From JAHELQ01 sp965603365 (GTDB lineage Bacteria; Acidobacteriota; Aminicenantia; UBA2199): a DNA stretch of 64,000 bases. Position 1 is the first letter of the stretch. Each line of letters starts with the position of its first letter. Positions 56,101 to 63,533 of this stretch are shown here, in pieces. Position numbers and translations under genes: made by a program. The stretch lies in the NCBI GenBank assembly GCA_965603365.1, contig CBFDCR010000006.1, positions 1 to 64,000 of the forward strand. The letters run 5' to 3'. The notes below the pieces were generated by a model. It was not told the DNA's origin. It did no database searches and saw only the letters and a list, made by a program, of their open reading frames with translations.

Positions 56101-58878
56101 CTGTTTTTCGCTCTCCAGGCCGCTCAAATTAACCACCGCTATTTTTAATGAATACGGTGGACCGATACGCTGTTCCGGCTGACCGTCCACAACCGGAAAT
56201 ACGGTTCGTAATATTTCATGCCGCTTGATGATCTCGGTAATCGTACGTTCAAATAGAGAAACTTCAACCGTTCCTTTTAGCCGGATAGCCCGGGGTACGT
56301 GGTAGGCGACATTCTCTCGATCCAACTGCAGTAAAAACCACAAACGCTCCTGGGCAAACGACAGCGGGATCCGGTCATCCCGGGGAACCGGCTTGATCTG
56401 GATGACCTCTCCGCCTCGCCCATCCACTTCCACAGCTAACGACCGGATGAAGGGCTGTTCAAAAAAATCACGTAAGGGGAACTCAACACCCAGCTCTTCT
56501 CTCATGCCGGCGATCAACTGAATGGCCGATAATGAATCTCCCCCCAACTCGAAAAAATTATCATCTATCCCGATCCGCTCTCTCTTCAGCAGCTTCTCCC
56601 ACATCTCGACCATCCGCCACTCCAGCACGCTGCGGGGGACGGCATATTCCCTTCCCAGGGTTACCGACTCTTCATCCATCCTCGATAACGACTGCCTATC
56701 TATCTTTCCGGAGGACGTCAGGGGGATCTCCGCCAACCGGACAAAACGGGCCGGCATCATATAATCGGGTAATTCCAGCGATAAAAAACGCCTCAACTCA
56801 GCCACACTCTTCTCTACATCCGACTCAAAATAGGCACAGATATGATTGCCCCCGGATTCACTCTCTCGGGTCACCGCCACGGCTTTGCGGATGTCACGGT
56901 CTCTCAACAATGTACGCTCTATCTCCCCAAGCTCTAGGCGATGACCCCGGATCTTCACCTGCTGGTCAATTCGTCCCAGGAACCTGATGTTACCGTCGGC
57001 CGACCACATGGCCAGATCCCCGGTTCTGTACATCCGCTCTGCCGGGAAAAACGAGATCCCGGAAAACTTCTCTCTACTGAGTTCCACCCTGTTTAGATAT
57101 CCCCGGCTCACCCCAGCGCCGCACACACACAACTCACCCGCCACCCCCACCGGCAGCAATCGACCATCGCCATCCAGGATCAAGGCCCGGTAATTGGACA
57201 GCGGCTTGCCGATAGGAACGGCCGACTCATCCCCCTCTGAACACTCAAAAAAGGTGACACACACCGTCGTCTCGGTGGGCCCATAACTATTATAAACCTT
57301 ACCCACTCTTAAGAGATTGTCTATGTACTCTCTCTTCAACACATCCCCACCGCTGATAAAGGTGCGCAAATGGCCCAATCCAGCCAACCTCCCAGATTGA
57401 TTCAAGCCATTCAACAACAGGGGAGAGCAATCAATCATAGTGATGTTACCGCGGGCGATACAATCGGCCAACAACCGGACATCCAGTACCTCGTACCGCT
57501 CCGGGAGAACGATTCTCCCACCCTGCAGCAAGGGGGGATACACCTCTTCCACAAAGGCATCAAAGGAGAATGAGGCCTGCTGGATAACAATGTCCCCCGA
57601 GGTGATCTCCACTTTCTGCAAAAAGGCGGTCACATAGGCGGTCAGGTTTCTATGCTCCACCATGACGCCCCTGGGCCTGCCGGTGGAGCCCGAGGTATAA
57701 ATGACATAGGCTAAATCGCCGGGACGATTCACTTTTTTCAGGTTGCCGTCCCCGTCACCTTCAACGGAAAAACCCCGGCCAATCTCTTCGCCTGTCAACA
57801 GGGGAGAGGCGCCGCTGTCTTCCAGCATAAATGAGATTCGGTTCTGGGGATATGAGGGATCTAAGGGCAGGTAGCCGCCGCCGGCCTTTAATACGGCCAA
57901 AATGCCGCCTATCATTTCAATCGACGAACCGACCTTCAGGGCAGCGATACTGCCTGCCTTTACGCCGGTGGCTCGCAGCAGCCGGGCCAAACGGTTGGAC
58001 ATGCCATTCAATTGCCGGTAGGAAAACTGCCCATCCTTGCGCACCACCGCTATATGATCGGCAAAGCCGGCGGCCGCCGCTTCAAACAACTCAAATATCA
58101 AGCGATCGGCCGGGTATTCACTGCCGGTATTATTAAAATCCACCAATAACTGCCTCATTTCTTGGGGGGATAAAAACGAAACAGCGGCAATACTCTTATT
58201 TACATCCTGGACGAAAATGTCCAACAACCGGCTAAAATGGGTCGAAATCTGCCGGAGATCATATTCCCGGTATATACCGGGCTGGAATAAAATCTTACCG
58301 GTGACCCGCTTCGTCTCCCTCTCAAATACAAAAACGAGCCGATCAGCTATCTGCCCGATACCCTCATCACCGTGGATATTTCTTAACAGGCACCATATCG
58401 GGGAAACACGATTGAGGTCTCCCGTGCCCGGCGACATATCCAGGTATTCGTTCAACTGCTCAAAGGGGTAATCCTGGTTTTCATAGGCCTCCAGGAGAGA
58501 TTGCCTGACCTGGAGTATCAACTCCCTAAAGCTGTAATTCCCGTTCAACCGCTGACGGATTAAAACGCGATCGTTTTTAGTCTCATTCGATACATGGGGC
58601 CGATACACCGGCGATATCACGGTAATGTCTTCGCTGCCGGTATACCTGAATATCAACAGCTTGAGCAGGGCCAGCAAAATGATATAGAGGGAGAGATCGG
58701 ATTGCCTGGCAAGCTTTAGAAGTGAGGCGGAGAGTGACGCCGAAAAGGAAATATCGACGGCCTGTCTATTTTCCCCGGCGCAATCACCCTTTTCCTCTCG
58801 AAAACAGAGCCGGGTCCCGGCCATACTTCCGCTCAGTTTATTTTCCCAGTACTCTCTCTGTTTAAGAATCGTCATCAT
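53164..58878 (-). CDS. NRPS [C-lobe]-A-PCP-C-A-PCP
   Basis: 1904 aa from the ATG at 58878, which overlaps the radical SAM stop (TGATG); a TTG one codon upstream is less likely. Residues 4-265 match only the C-terminal half of a condensation domain: the protein starts at the KQREYW position, includes an ENQDYPFEQL (C6-like) motif and has no HHxxxDG. Then A1 (A3 core TSGSTGRPRG from Thr395; inferred code DAEDIGSVCK), PCP (LGGDSL, Ser782), a full C domain (HHLVHDG, Asp974), A2 (TSGSTGRPKG from Thr1458; inferred code DAEHVGKVTK) and PCP (LGGQSL, Ser1841). Neither code matches a substrate I can name with confidence. A1 should be served by the C domain ending the protein at 60576-63533. The tail is lysine/arginine-rich (LEKKQRRPKEV). 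Three bases separate the stop from the next ATG. Confidence 0.93.
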   Translation of the reverse strand: MMTILKQREYWENKLSGSMAGTRLCFREEKGDCAGENRQAVDISFSASLSASLLKLARQSDLSLYIILLALLKLLIFRYTGSEDITVISPVYRPHVSNETKNDRVLIRQRLNGNYSFRELILQVRQSLLEAYENQDYPFEQLNEYLDMSPGTGDLNRVSPIWCLLRNIHGDEGIGQIADRLVFVFERETKRVTGKILFQPGIYREYDLRQISTHFSRLLDIFVQDVNKSIAAVSFLSPQEMRQLLVDFNNTGSEYPADRLIFELFEAAAAGFADHIAVVRKDGQFSYRQLNGMSNRLARLLRATGVKAGSIAALKVGSSIEMIGGILAVLKAGGGYLPLDPSYPQNRISFMLEDSGASPLLTGEEIGRGFSVEGDGDGNLKKVNRPGDLAYVIYTSGSTGRPRGVMVEHRNLTAYVTAFLQKVEITSGDIVIQQASFSFDAFVEEVYPPLLQGGRIVLPERYEVLDVRLLADCIARGNITMIDCSPLLLNGLNQSGRLAGLGHLRTFISGGDVLKREYIDNLLRVGKVYNSYGPTETTVCVTFFECSEGDESAVPIGKPLSNYRALILDGDGRLLPVGVAGELCVCGAGVSRGYLNRVELSREKFSGISFFPAERMYRTGDLAMWSADGNIRFLGRIDQQVKIRGHRLELGEIERTLLRDRDIRKAVAVTRESESGGNHICAYFESDVEKSVAELRRFLSLELPDYMMPARFVRLAEIPLTSSGKIDRQSLSRMDEESVTLGREYAVPRSVLEWRMVEMWEKLLKRERIGIDDNFFELGGDSLSAIQLIAGMREELGVEFPLRDFFEQPFIRSLAVEVDGRGGEVIQIKPVPRDDRIPLSFAQERLWFLLQLDRENVAYHVPRAIRLKGTVEVSLFERTITEIIKRHEILRTVFPVVDGQPEQRIGPPYSLKIAVVNLSGLESEKQSEAVSKLIMAEGQRGFDFEKGPLIRVKLLKLKENEHVLILTEHHLVHDGWTQGVLLREFIQIYTALRQGQPSPLSEPPFQYADYAIWQRNYFQGEVLKRQLDYWEQKLTGLPPLLELPTDYPRPPMMSGRGVAQRIVLPRQLAERLAGLSREKGVTLFMAMLTVFKILLFRYSGIEDLCVGTGIANRRHKEIEGMLGMVINTLPLRTQISGDMTILEYLEEVKSTCLQAYEYEETPFGKVVEVLRPERSLSYMPLVQSVFSFMDTPTENLSLPGLEIRVEGSHNRSAKFDIHIVVIPPREGEMLEGEILVDWEYNTDIFTETTMAQMQRHYRRLLEAVLTHGDLRIARLPMLEEAERTRLLYEFNITKSVYPVEKTIHELFEDQVRRTPANVALVGKSSGHNGRRGMPHLSYREIDKRVNRFARHLRESGVEADDIVALMVKRSIEIPITILSVLKSGGAYLPIDPDYPPERIRYMLADSDSRLLLVSPGVATQFDFKGSVINIDVDGGLRGGGAVLNSINTPRDTAYIIYTSGSTGRPKGVMIQHSSAINLVFSQKRAFNIDETDRVLQFASYTFDASVEQIFMAFFSGAGLMMIDRETLLAETEFLDYLSKQSITHIHAVPSFLVQTDFCEDHNFRRVVSGGDVCPIPLARKWHKKCDFYNKYGPTETTVTSIEFAVKDIDESWPSLPIGRPIDNTAVFILDRWLTPVAGGVKGELYIGGDGVARGYLNRPDLTAEKFLKSPFEPGERIYRTGDLGRWRREGNIEFSGRIDLQVKVRGFRLELGEIESQLLKHKQIKEAFVVLRDDRDIGKYLVAYFISRAEVSIPDLKEFLSNDLPDYMIPAYFMQLEKFPLNATGKMDRQALPEPGSVEAVDRYQAPRDEVERRLVEIWKEVLNIDKIGIKDNFFMLGGQSLLAMKLIAMINKSFAEKIQIIDLFRVGNIEGIAEIIKGQRSVERSYSFSSLKLEKKQRRPKEV
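53169..53173 (-). promoter_or_regulatory. Shine-Dalgarno AGAGG for the C-A-PCP gene
   Basis: AGAGG lies eight bases before the ATG at 53160 and just before the TAA of the preceding gene. It supports separate translation of 49954-53160 although the two frames are in phase. Confidence 0.6.
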
Positions 58879-60575
58879 CAAAAATCGAACTCCGCTTCAT
58901 ACCTAGCCAGGACATCCCGGCTCTCATCAAGGGATAATTCACGCCGCTCACCGTACCGGCAGGCATCCTTCAACCGGCCGGCGACTTCAACACCCACATC
59001 TGCGGCGGCTGGATTTTTTAATTTTTCTCTTACCCCATCATTGAAACCTCTAATAAACCTTACAATTTGCGCCCACGATAGGCCCCGGTGGAGCAACTGA
59101 AACAGGGCATCAAATTCAAAATTGTATTGGGGGATCCAGACCGGCTCTTCGATAGACAAAAAGATCTCATCCACCAGGTCGGCCCCCTCTTTTGAATCCA
59201 TGGTCGCATGACTCCAGCCAAAACTCTCGCCTTCGATTTTGTGCTGTTCTCGCTGCTGCCAGATCGGCGAGTTGGGGTCACAATACCATGACTGGGCCCG
59301 GTAAAAATCCAGCCCGCTCTCTGTAATGAAGCGAATGGTGTCCGCCACACTCCGGCGGGTCTCTCCTGGAAAGCCAATAATAAACGAACCGTACGTCACT
59401 ATTTCATACGCCTTCAGCAGGGCGATTCCGTTCATATATTGTTCGACCGCAGCGGCTTTATTCATATTTTTAAGGATGCGGTCATTTCCCGATTCAATGC
59501 CCAAAAAGACCCCTTCACAGCCGCTCTCCTTCATCAATTCAACCGTCTCGCGATCGGCATATTGACACCTGAAATGGGAGTGCCAGCGGAATCGATATTT
59601 ATTTTTTATCATCATTTTAAGAATGTCCTTAAAACGCCTGACCGGCACATTAAAGGTGTCGTCGATAAATTGAACACAGGCCACCGAATCCATTTGATTT
59701 AACTGAGCCAACTCCCGTTCGACCGCCTCCACCTCTGCCGGTTGATACTTCCCGGCATCTTTGTGGAACCCGCAGAAGGCACAGTTAAAGGGGCAGGATA
59801 TCGCCGTCCTGACATTTACCATCCGCCCGACTCTGCCGGGAAATAAATCCCAATCCACCATATTTTCAGACAATTTATTGTCCTCTCTTAAAACAGGCGT
59901 CGAGACATATTTATTAGCACTATTATAATAAATATTGTCGATTTGATCAAAGGGCAAATCATCTTTCAGGGCGCCGATTATTTTTACCAGGGTGGCTTCC
60001 CCTTGAGAGCTAACCACGTAAAAATCGGCCCCGATAGATTCAAACAAAAATGCCAATGCCCGGGGCTCTTGGACCCGGGCCTGGGTGGCCACAAATGGGC
60101 CTCCCAATATGATCTTAGCCGCGGCATTGTACCTTCTAATAAAATCCATAATCTCGAGAATTGGCAAGACGGAAACATATAAAGTTGTGGTAACGACAAT
60201 AGTGAGTATATTTCCCCGAGAGAGTTTTTCCGCCAATTCCTCCTTTTCAAACTGGAAGGAATTCACATAATCAAAGGTCAATCCCCTGCACTGCAGGTAG
60301 CTTCCCAGATAGGCGATGGCCGGGCTAAATACTTCCGTTGGCCTTAACGGCTCTTTAATCGTCGGCGAACCGCCGCTGCGGCAGTAGAATAAGTTAAAAA
60401 TCTCCGCTGCCGAACAGGGTTTATTGTTATAGCGAACAAAATTTAAATTCAGATCCCGATAGGCGCCGGAGTTCACCCCCATTTTCCTGACCGTCCTCTC
60501 ATACGCCTCAAAACTCATCTCATTGTGGCCGATAAACAGGCAGTCGATCTCTTTTTTTACCACTGTAGCTCCCAT
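58878..60575 (-). CDS. B12-type radical SAM enzyme (PhpK-like), copy 1
   Basis: 565 aa. The N-terminal part (DCLFIGHNEMSF, then about 200 residues with ILGGPFVATQ and VVSSQGEATLV) resembles the cobalamin-binding half of class B radical SAM methyltransferases. The radical SAM core carries CPFNCAFC (Cys261, Cys265, Cys268; CxxxCxxC), then FIDDTFNVP and FLGIESGND. The closest family I recognise is that of PhpK, the P-methyltransferase of phosphinic acid biosynthesis; that assignment is from memory of sequence style, and here C-methylation or another radical modification of a carrier-bound chain is more likely. It lies between a protein ending in a full C domain and one starting with a C-lobe, as does its paralogue at 34416-36098. 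The tail reads YEAEFDF. Its ATG follows directly on the TGA of the upstream gene. Confidence 0.88.
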   Translation of the reverse strand: MGATVVKKEIDCLFIGHNEMSFEAYERTVRKMGVNSGAYRDLNLNFVRYNNKPCSAAEIFNLFYCRSGGSPTIKEPLRPTEVFSPAIAYLGSYLQCRGLTFDYVNSFQFEKEELAEKLSRGNILTIVVTTTLYVSVLPILEIMDFIRRYNAAAKIILGGPFVATQARVQEPRALAFLFESIGADFYVVSSQGEATLVKIIGALKDDLPFDQIDNIYYNSANKYVSTPVLREDNKLSENMVDWDLFPGRVGRMVNVRTAISCPFNCAFCGFHKDAGKYQPAEVEAVERELAQLNQMDSVACVQFIDDTFNVPVRRFKDILKMMIKNKYRFRWHSHFRCQYADRETVELMKESGCEGVFLGIESGNDRILKNMNKAAAVEQYMNGIALLKAYEIVTYGSFIIGFPGETRRSVADTIRFITESGLDFYRAQSWYCDPNSPIWQQREQHKIEGESFGWSHATMDSKEGADLVDEIFLSIEEPVWIPQYNFEFDALFQLLHRGLSWAQIVRFIRGFNDGVREKLKNPAAADVGVEVAGRLKDACRYGERRELSLDESRDVLARYEAEFDF

Positions 60576-63533
60576 TCAAAAGTTAAAATCTGCTCTGAGT
60601 TCTTTACGACTCTCATGATTGTGCCCACTCTGCTTGCCTATGTCACCGACCATTTTAATCCGGGAGAGTGGGACATCCGGGTCATCGACGACCCTGTCTA
60701 AAATGTGCACATAGTGCCGGACAAATCTCAGCATGGTCTCCCGCTTAAACAGTGTTGTACAATACTCGGTCTCCAGTTTGATGCCTTCCTGCGATTCAAC
60801 GACATCCAGCATCAAATCAACCCGGGAACCGCCGGGACCAAACTCAAAGGGAATTAATCTTAAACCATCGCTCTCGAACTCGAGCCGCTCTCGCTTGCGG
60901 ACATTCAGCAAGACATCAAACAGGGGGTTGCGGCTGAAATCCTTTTTTACGATCACCCTGTTCATCAATTCCCTAAAGGGATATCCCTGGTTCTCATACG
61001 CCTGTAGTGTACCGGTTTTGACTTCCTGCAAAAACTCCGTAAATGTCTTATCCCCGGCCGGATAACTCCTGAGACCAATCGTTTCCACCAACAGGCCCAC
61101 CATATTTTCTAAATCGGGGTGATCCCTGCCGGCAACAATCGAGCCGATGACGATATCCTGTTGGCCCGTATATTTATTTAATATAAGATTGAGTCCGGCC
61201 AACAATATCATATATAAGGTGGTGCCGCTCCTCTTCATGAATGTATGTAATTTCCCCTTCAATCCTTCATCCAGTGTCACCCCTATTTTTTCTCCGGCAA
61301 AAGTCTGCACCACATCCCGGGGATAATCGGTGGGCATCTTAAGAACCGGAAGTTCCCCGGAAAAATACTTTAACCAATATTCTTCTTGCTCCTTTAGTTT
61401 TCCCGATTCCAGCCGCTCATTTTGCCACTCTGAAAAATCTTTATATTGAATCTTCAGGGGGGGCAGTTCTCCTCCCCCATAGAGGCTTAAAAATTCATTG
61501 AGCAATATGTCTGTGGAAATACCGTCGATGATAATATGATGCATATCTACCATCAGCATATTTGTTGTTTCTCCAACCGTGATCAATCCGATTCGCACCA
61601 ACGGCGCTTTTGTTAGATCAAAGGGTCGAATAAAACTCCTGATGAGATCTTCGGGTGAATGGGTGGCCTGATTCTCCATATATTCAATGCTCACATCAAC
61701 GGTATCCCGTATCTTCTGCACCGGCCCCTGCGCCAACAATACAAAAGCGGTGCGCAGGCTTTCATGTCTATCGATTAAATACCCCAGCGAGCTCTCCATC
61801 GCCCCGGGCTTAAGGTTGCCTTCCAACCGCATGGACAACAATCCGTTATAGGCGGTACTTTCAGGCTCCAACTGGTGCAGCATAAATAACCTTCTCTGGG
61901 CCGACGACACGGTATAGTACGCCCTCTTTTCGGCTGGCCTGATGGGTAAATATCTATTTTTCTCAGATTTTTTTATGTATTGGGCCAATTCACGTATGGT
62001 AGGCCGCCTGAACATCTCTGCCCAGGGCAGCCTTACAGCGAACAGTTGGTATACTTTAGCTGCCAGCAGACCGGCCGTCAGGGAATGGCCGCCAAAGTCG
62101 AAGAAATCGGCATCGATGCTTATCTTGTCCCTGGCCACCTGCAGGACTTCCGACCAGATCTCCACCAGTTTTCGTTCCACTTCATCCCGGGGGGCCAGAT
62201 ACTCGACGTCAACATCCGATTTTGCCGACAGGGAGCGCTGCCTGTTGTTTAAATCGATGCGGAGCTTTTCGATCTCTTCTCCAGGCACCAGGTGAAGCGC
62301 AGCCACCTCTGTGCCGGGAGCACCCAGGCTCTCATCGACTATTTTAATAAAATGGCGAGATACACGCCCGATGGTCTCTTCGTCGAACAGCCGGGCATCG
62401 TAGCTAAAGCCGGCCTTGATGCCGTCAAATACCGTTATGATAACCGTCAGGTCGTATGTTGAAGATTCATTGATGGAATACGAATCGAAGGATAACCGGC
62501 CGCCCTTCCGGAGCAGCCTCGAGGCCAACGGATAATTCTCGACGACCACCAGGGAATCGAAGAGTCCTTCACTAACCCCATCTGTATTCTCATATTGCTC
62601 TCTTGCCGGCAGCGCCCGGTTTGTCCGCTGGAACAATTCCGCTATCGTTTCGCCGGGCCGGGTCTGCACCCTCAGGGGCAGGGTATTGATGAACAGACCG
62701 ACCATCTCTTCTATTCCCTTCAATTTTGCCGTCCGGCCCGATACGGTGGTATCGAAAAGCACCCCGGGCGTGGCTTGATACTTTTGCAGCAGCATCCCCC
62801 AGGCGGCATAGAGCAGGGAGGCCACTGTTATTTTTTGCGCTTCCGCAAACCGCCGGGCCCTGTCGTCGATCTCCTCGGGAAAGGGACAGTCAAAATGTTC
62901 GACCTCTATTGCTTGCCTTGTTTTCCGGCCTGTCCTCTTTTTTTGTTCCCCGGTATCCCGGGCCTGCAGCCATTTGACATACTCTTTGAACGGCGTCTTA
63001 ACCGGCGGGGCTGAGTGCTCACCGTAGGCGTCCAGGAACTCCTTTAACAGTATCCCATAACTCCAGCCGTCAAACAGGATATGGTGATGGCCGATGATCA
63101 TCTCATAGCGCTCTGCCTCTACTTTACACAGGCTGACCCTGAAAGGGACCTCATGCAGATCAAACCTTTTTTTGCGCTCAAGGGATCTATACTCCCGTAA
63201 CAGTTGTGCTTTCCGGCTCTCATCTTTATTTGAAAGATCGTGATAGTCCGGCTTGAGGGTGCGTTCCTTCAGGACAATTTGAACCGGTCTATTCACATGT
63301 TCCCAGCGAAAGACGGTTCGCAGCACTTCATTGGCCTGGACCACCAGGTTCCAGGCCCGGCCAAAGGTCTCCACCTCTATTTTACCGGATACCTGCAGGC
63401 ACAATTGCTCCACATTCAAATCGCTTTGCGGGTCCTTCAGATAGAGCGAGAGCATCCCCTCCTGCATGGGGGTTAAGGCATAAATATCCTGGAAATTCTG
63501 CCGGCCTACTTTTGTTCCTCTGGCTGGTTCCAT
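60576..63533 (-). CDS. NRPS protein C-PCP-C without adenylation domain
   Basis: 985 aa, ATG start. The first condensation domain (about residues 10-420) begins ALTPMQEGML and carries HHHILFDG with its Asp at 155. A carrier protein follows with FGGHSLTA (phosphopantetheine Ser484). The second condensation domain (about 530-945) has SSAQRRL and HHIIIDG (Asp670). There is no A domain, so the single PCP must be charged by an enzyme encoded elsewhere or receive its unit through the first C domain. The second C domain has no A partner in this protein; its acceptor should be the first A-PCP of the NRPS at 53164-58878, two genes downstream. The C-terminus ends RADFNF, a tail type shared with three other proteins here (see findings). 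The stop TGA abuts the ATG of the radical SAM gene directly. Confidence 0.93.
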   Translation of the reverse strand: MEPARGTKVGRQNFQDIYALTPMQEGMLSLYLKDPQSDLNVEQLCLQVSGKIEVETFGRAWNLVVQANEVLRTVFRWEHVNRPVQIVLKERTLKPDYHDLSNKDESRKAQLLREYRSLERKKRFDLHEVPFRVSLCKVEAERYEMIIGHHHILFDGWSYGILLKEFLDAYGEHSAPPVKTPFKEYVKWLQARDTGEQKKRTGRKTRQAIEVEHFDCPFPEEIDDRARRFAEAQKITVASLLYAAWGMLLQKYQATPGVLFDTTVSGRTAKLKGIEEMVGLFINTLPLRVQTRPGETIAELFQRTNRALPAREQYENTDGVSEGLFDSLVVVENYPLASRLLRKGGRLSFDSYSINESSTYDLTVIITVFDGIKAGFSYDARLFDEETIGRVSRHFIKIVDESLGAPGTEVAALHLVPGEEIEKLRIDLNNRQRSLSAKSDVDVEYLAPRDEVERKLVEIWSEVLQVARDKISIDADFFDFGGHSLTAGLLAAKVYQLFAVRLPWAEMFRRPTIRELAQYIKKSEKNRYLPIRPAEKRAYYTVSSAQRRLFMLHQLEPESTAYNGLLSMRLEGNLKPGAMESSLGYLIDRHESLRTAFVLLAQGPVQKIRDTVDVSIEYMENQATHSPEDLIRSFIRPFDLTKAPLVRIGLITVGETTNMLMVDMHHIIIDGISTDILLNEFLSLYGGGELPPLKIQYKDFSEWQNERLESGKLKEQEEYWLKYFSGELPVLKMPTDYPRDVVQTFAGEKIGVTLDEGLKGKLHTFMKRSGTTLYMILLAGLNLILNKYTGQQDIVIGSIVAGRDHPDLENMVGLLVETIGLRSYPAGDKTFTEFLQEVKTGTLQAYENQGYPFRELMNRVIVKKDFSRNPLFDVLLNVRKRERLEFESDGLRLIPFEFGPGGSRVDLMLDVVESQEGIKLETEYCTTLFKRETMLRFVRHYVHILDRVVDDPDVPLSRIKMVGDIGKQSGHNHESRKELRADFNF

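Noticed and set aside
25769..63533. Epimerisation domains
   Set aside because: All C-like domains read HHxxxDG followed by condensation-type motifs; none has the E-domain signature and none lies after a PCP as an E domain would.
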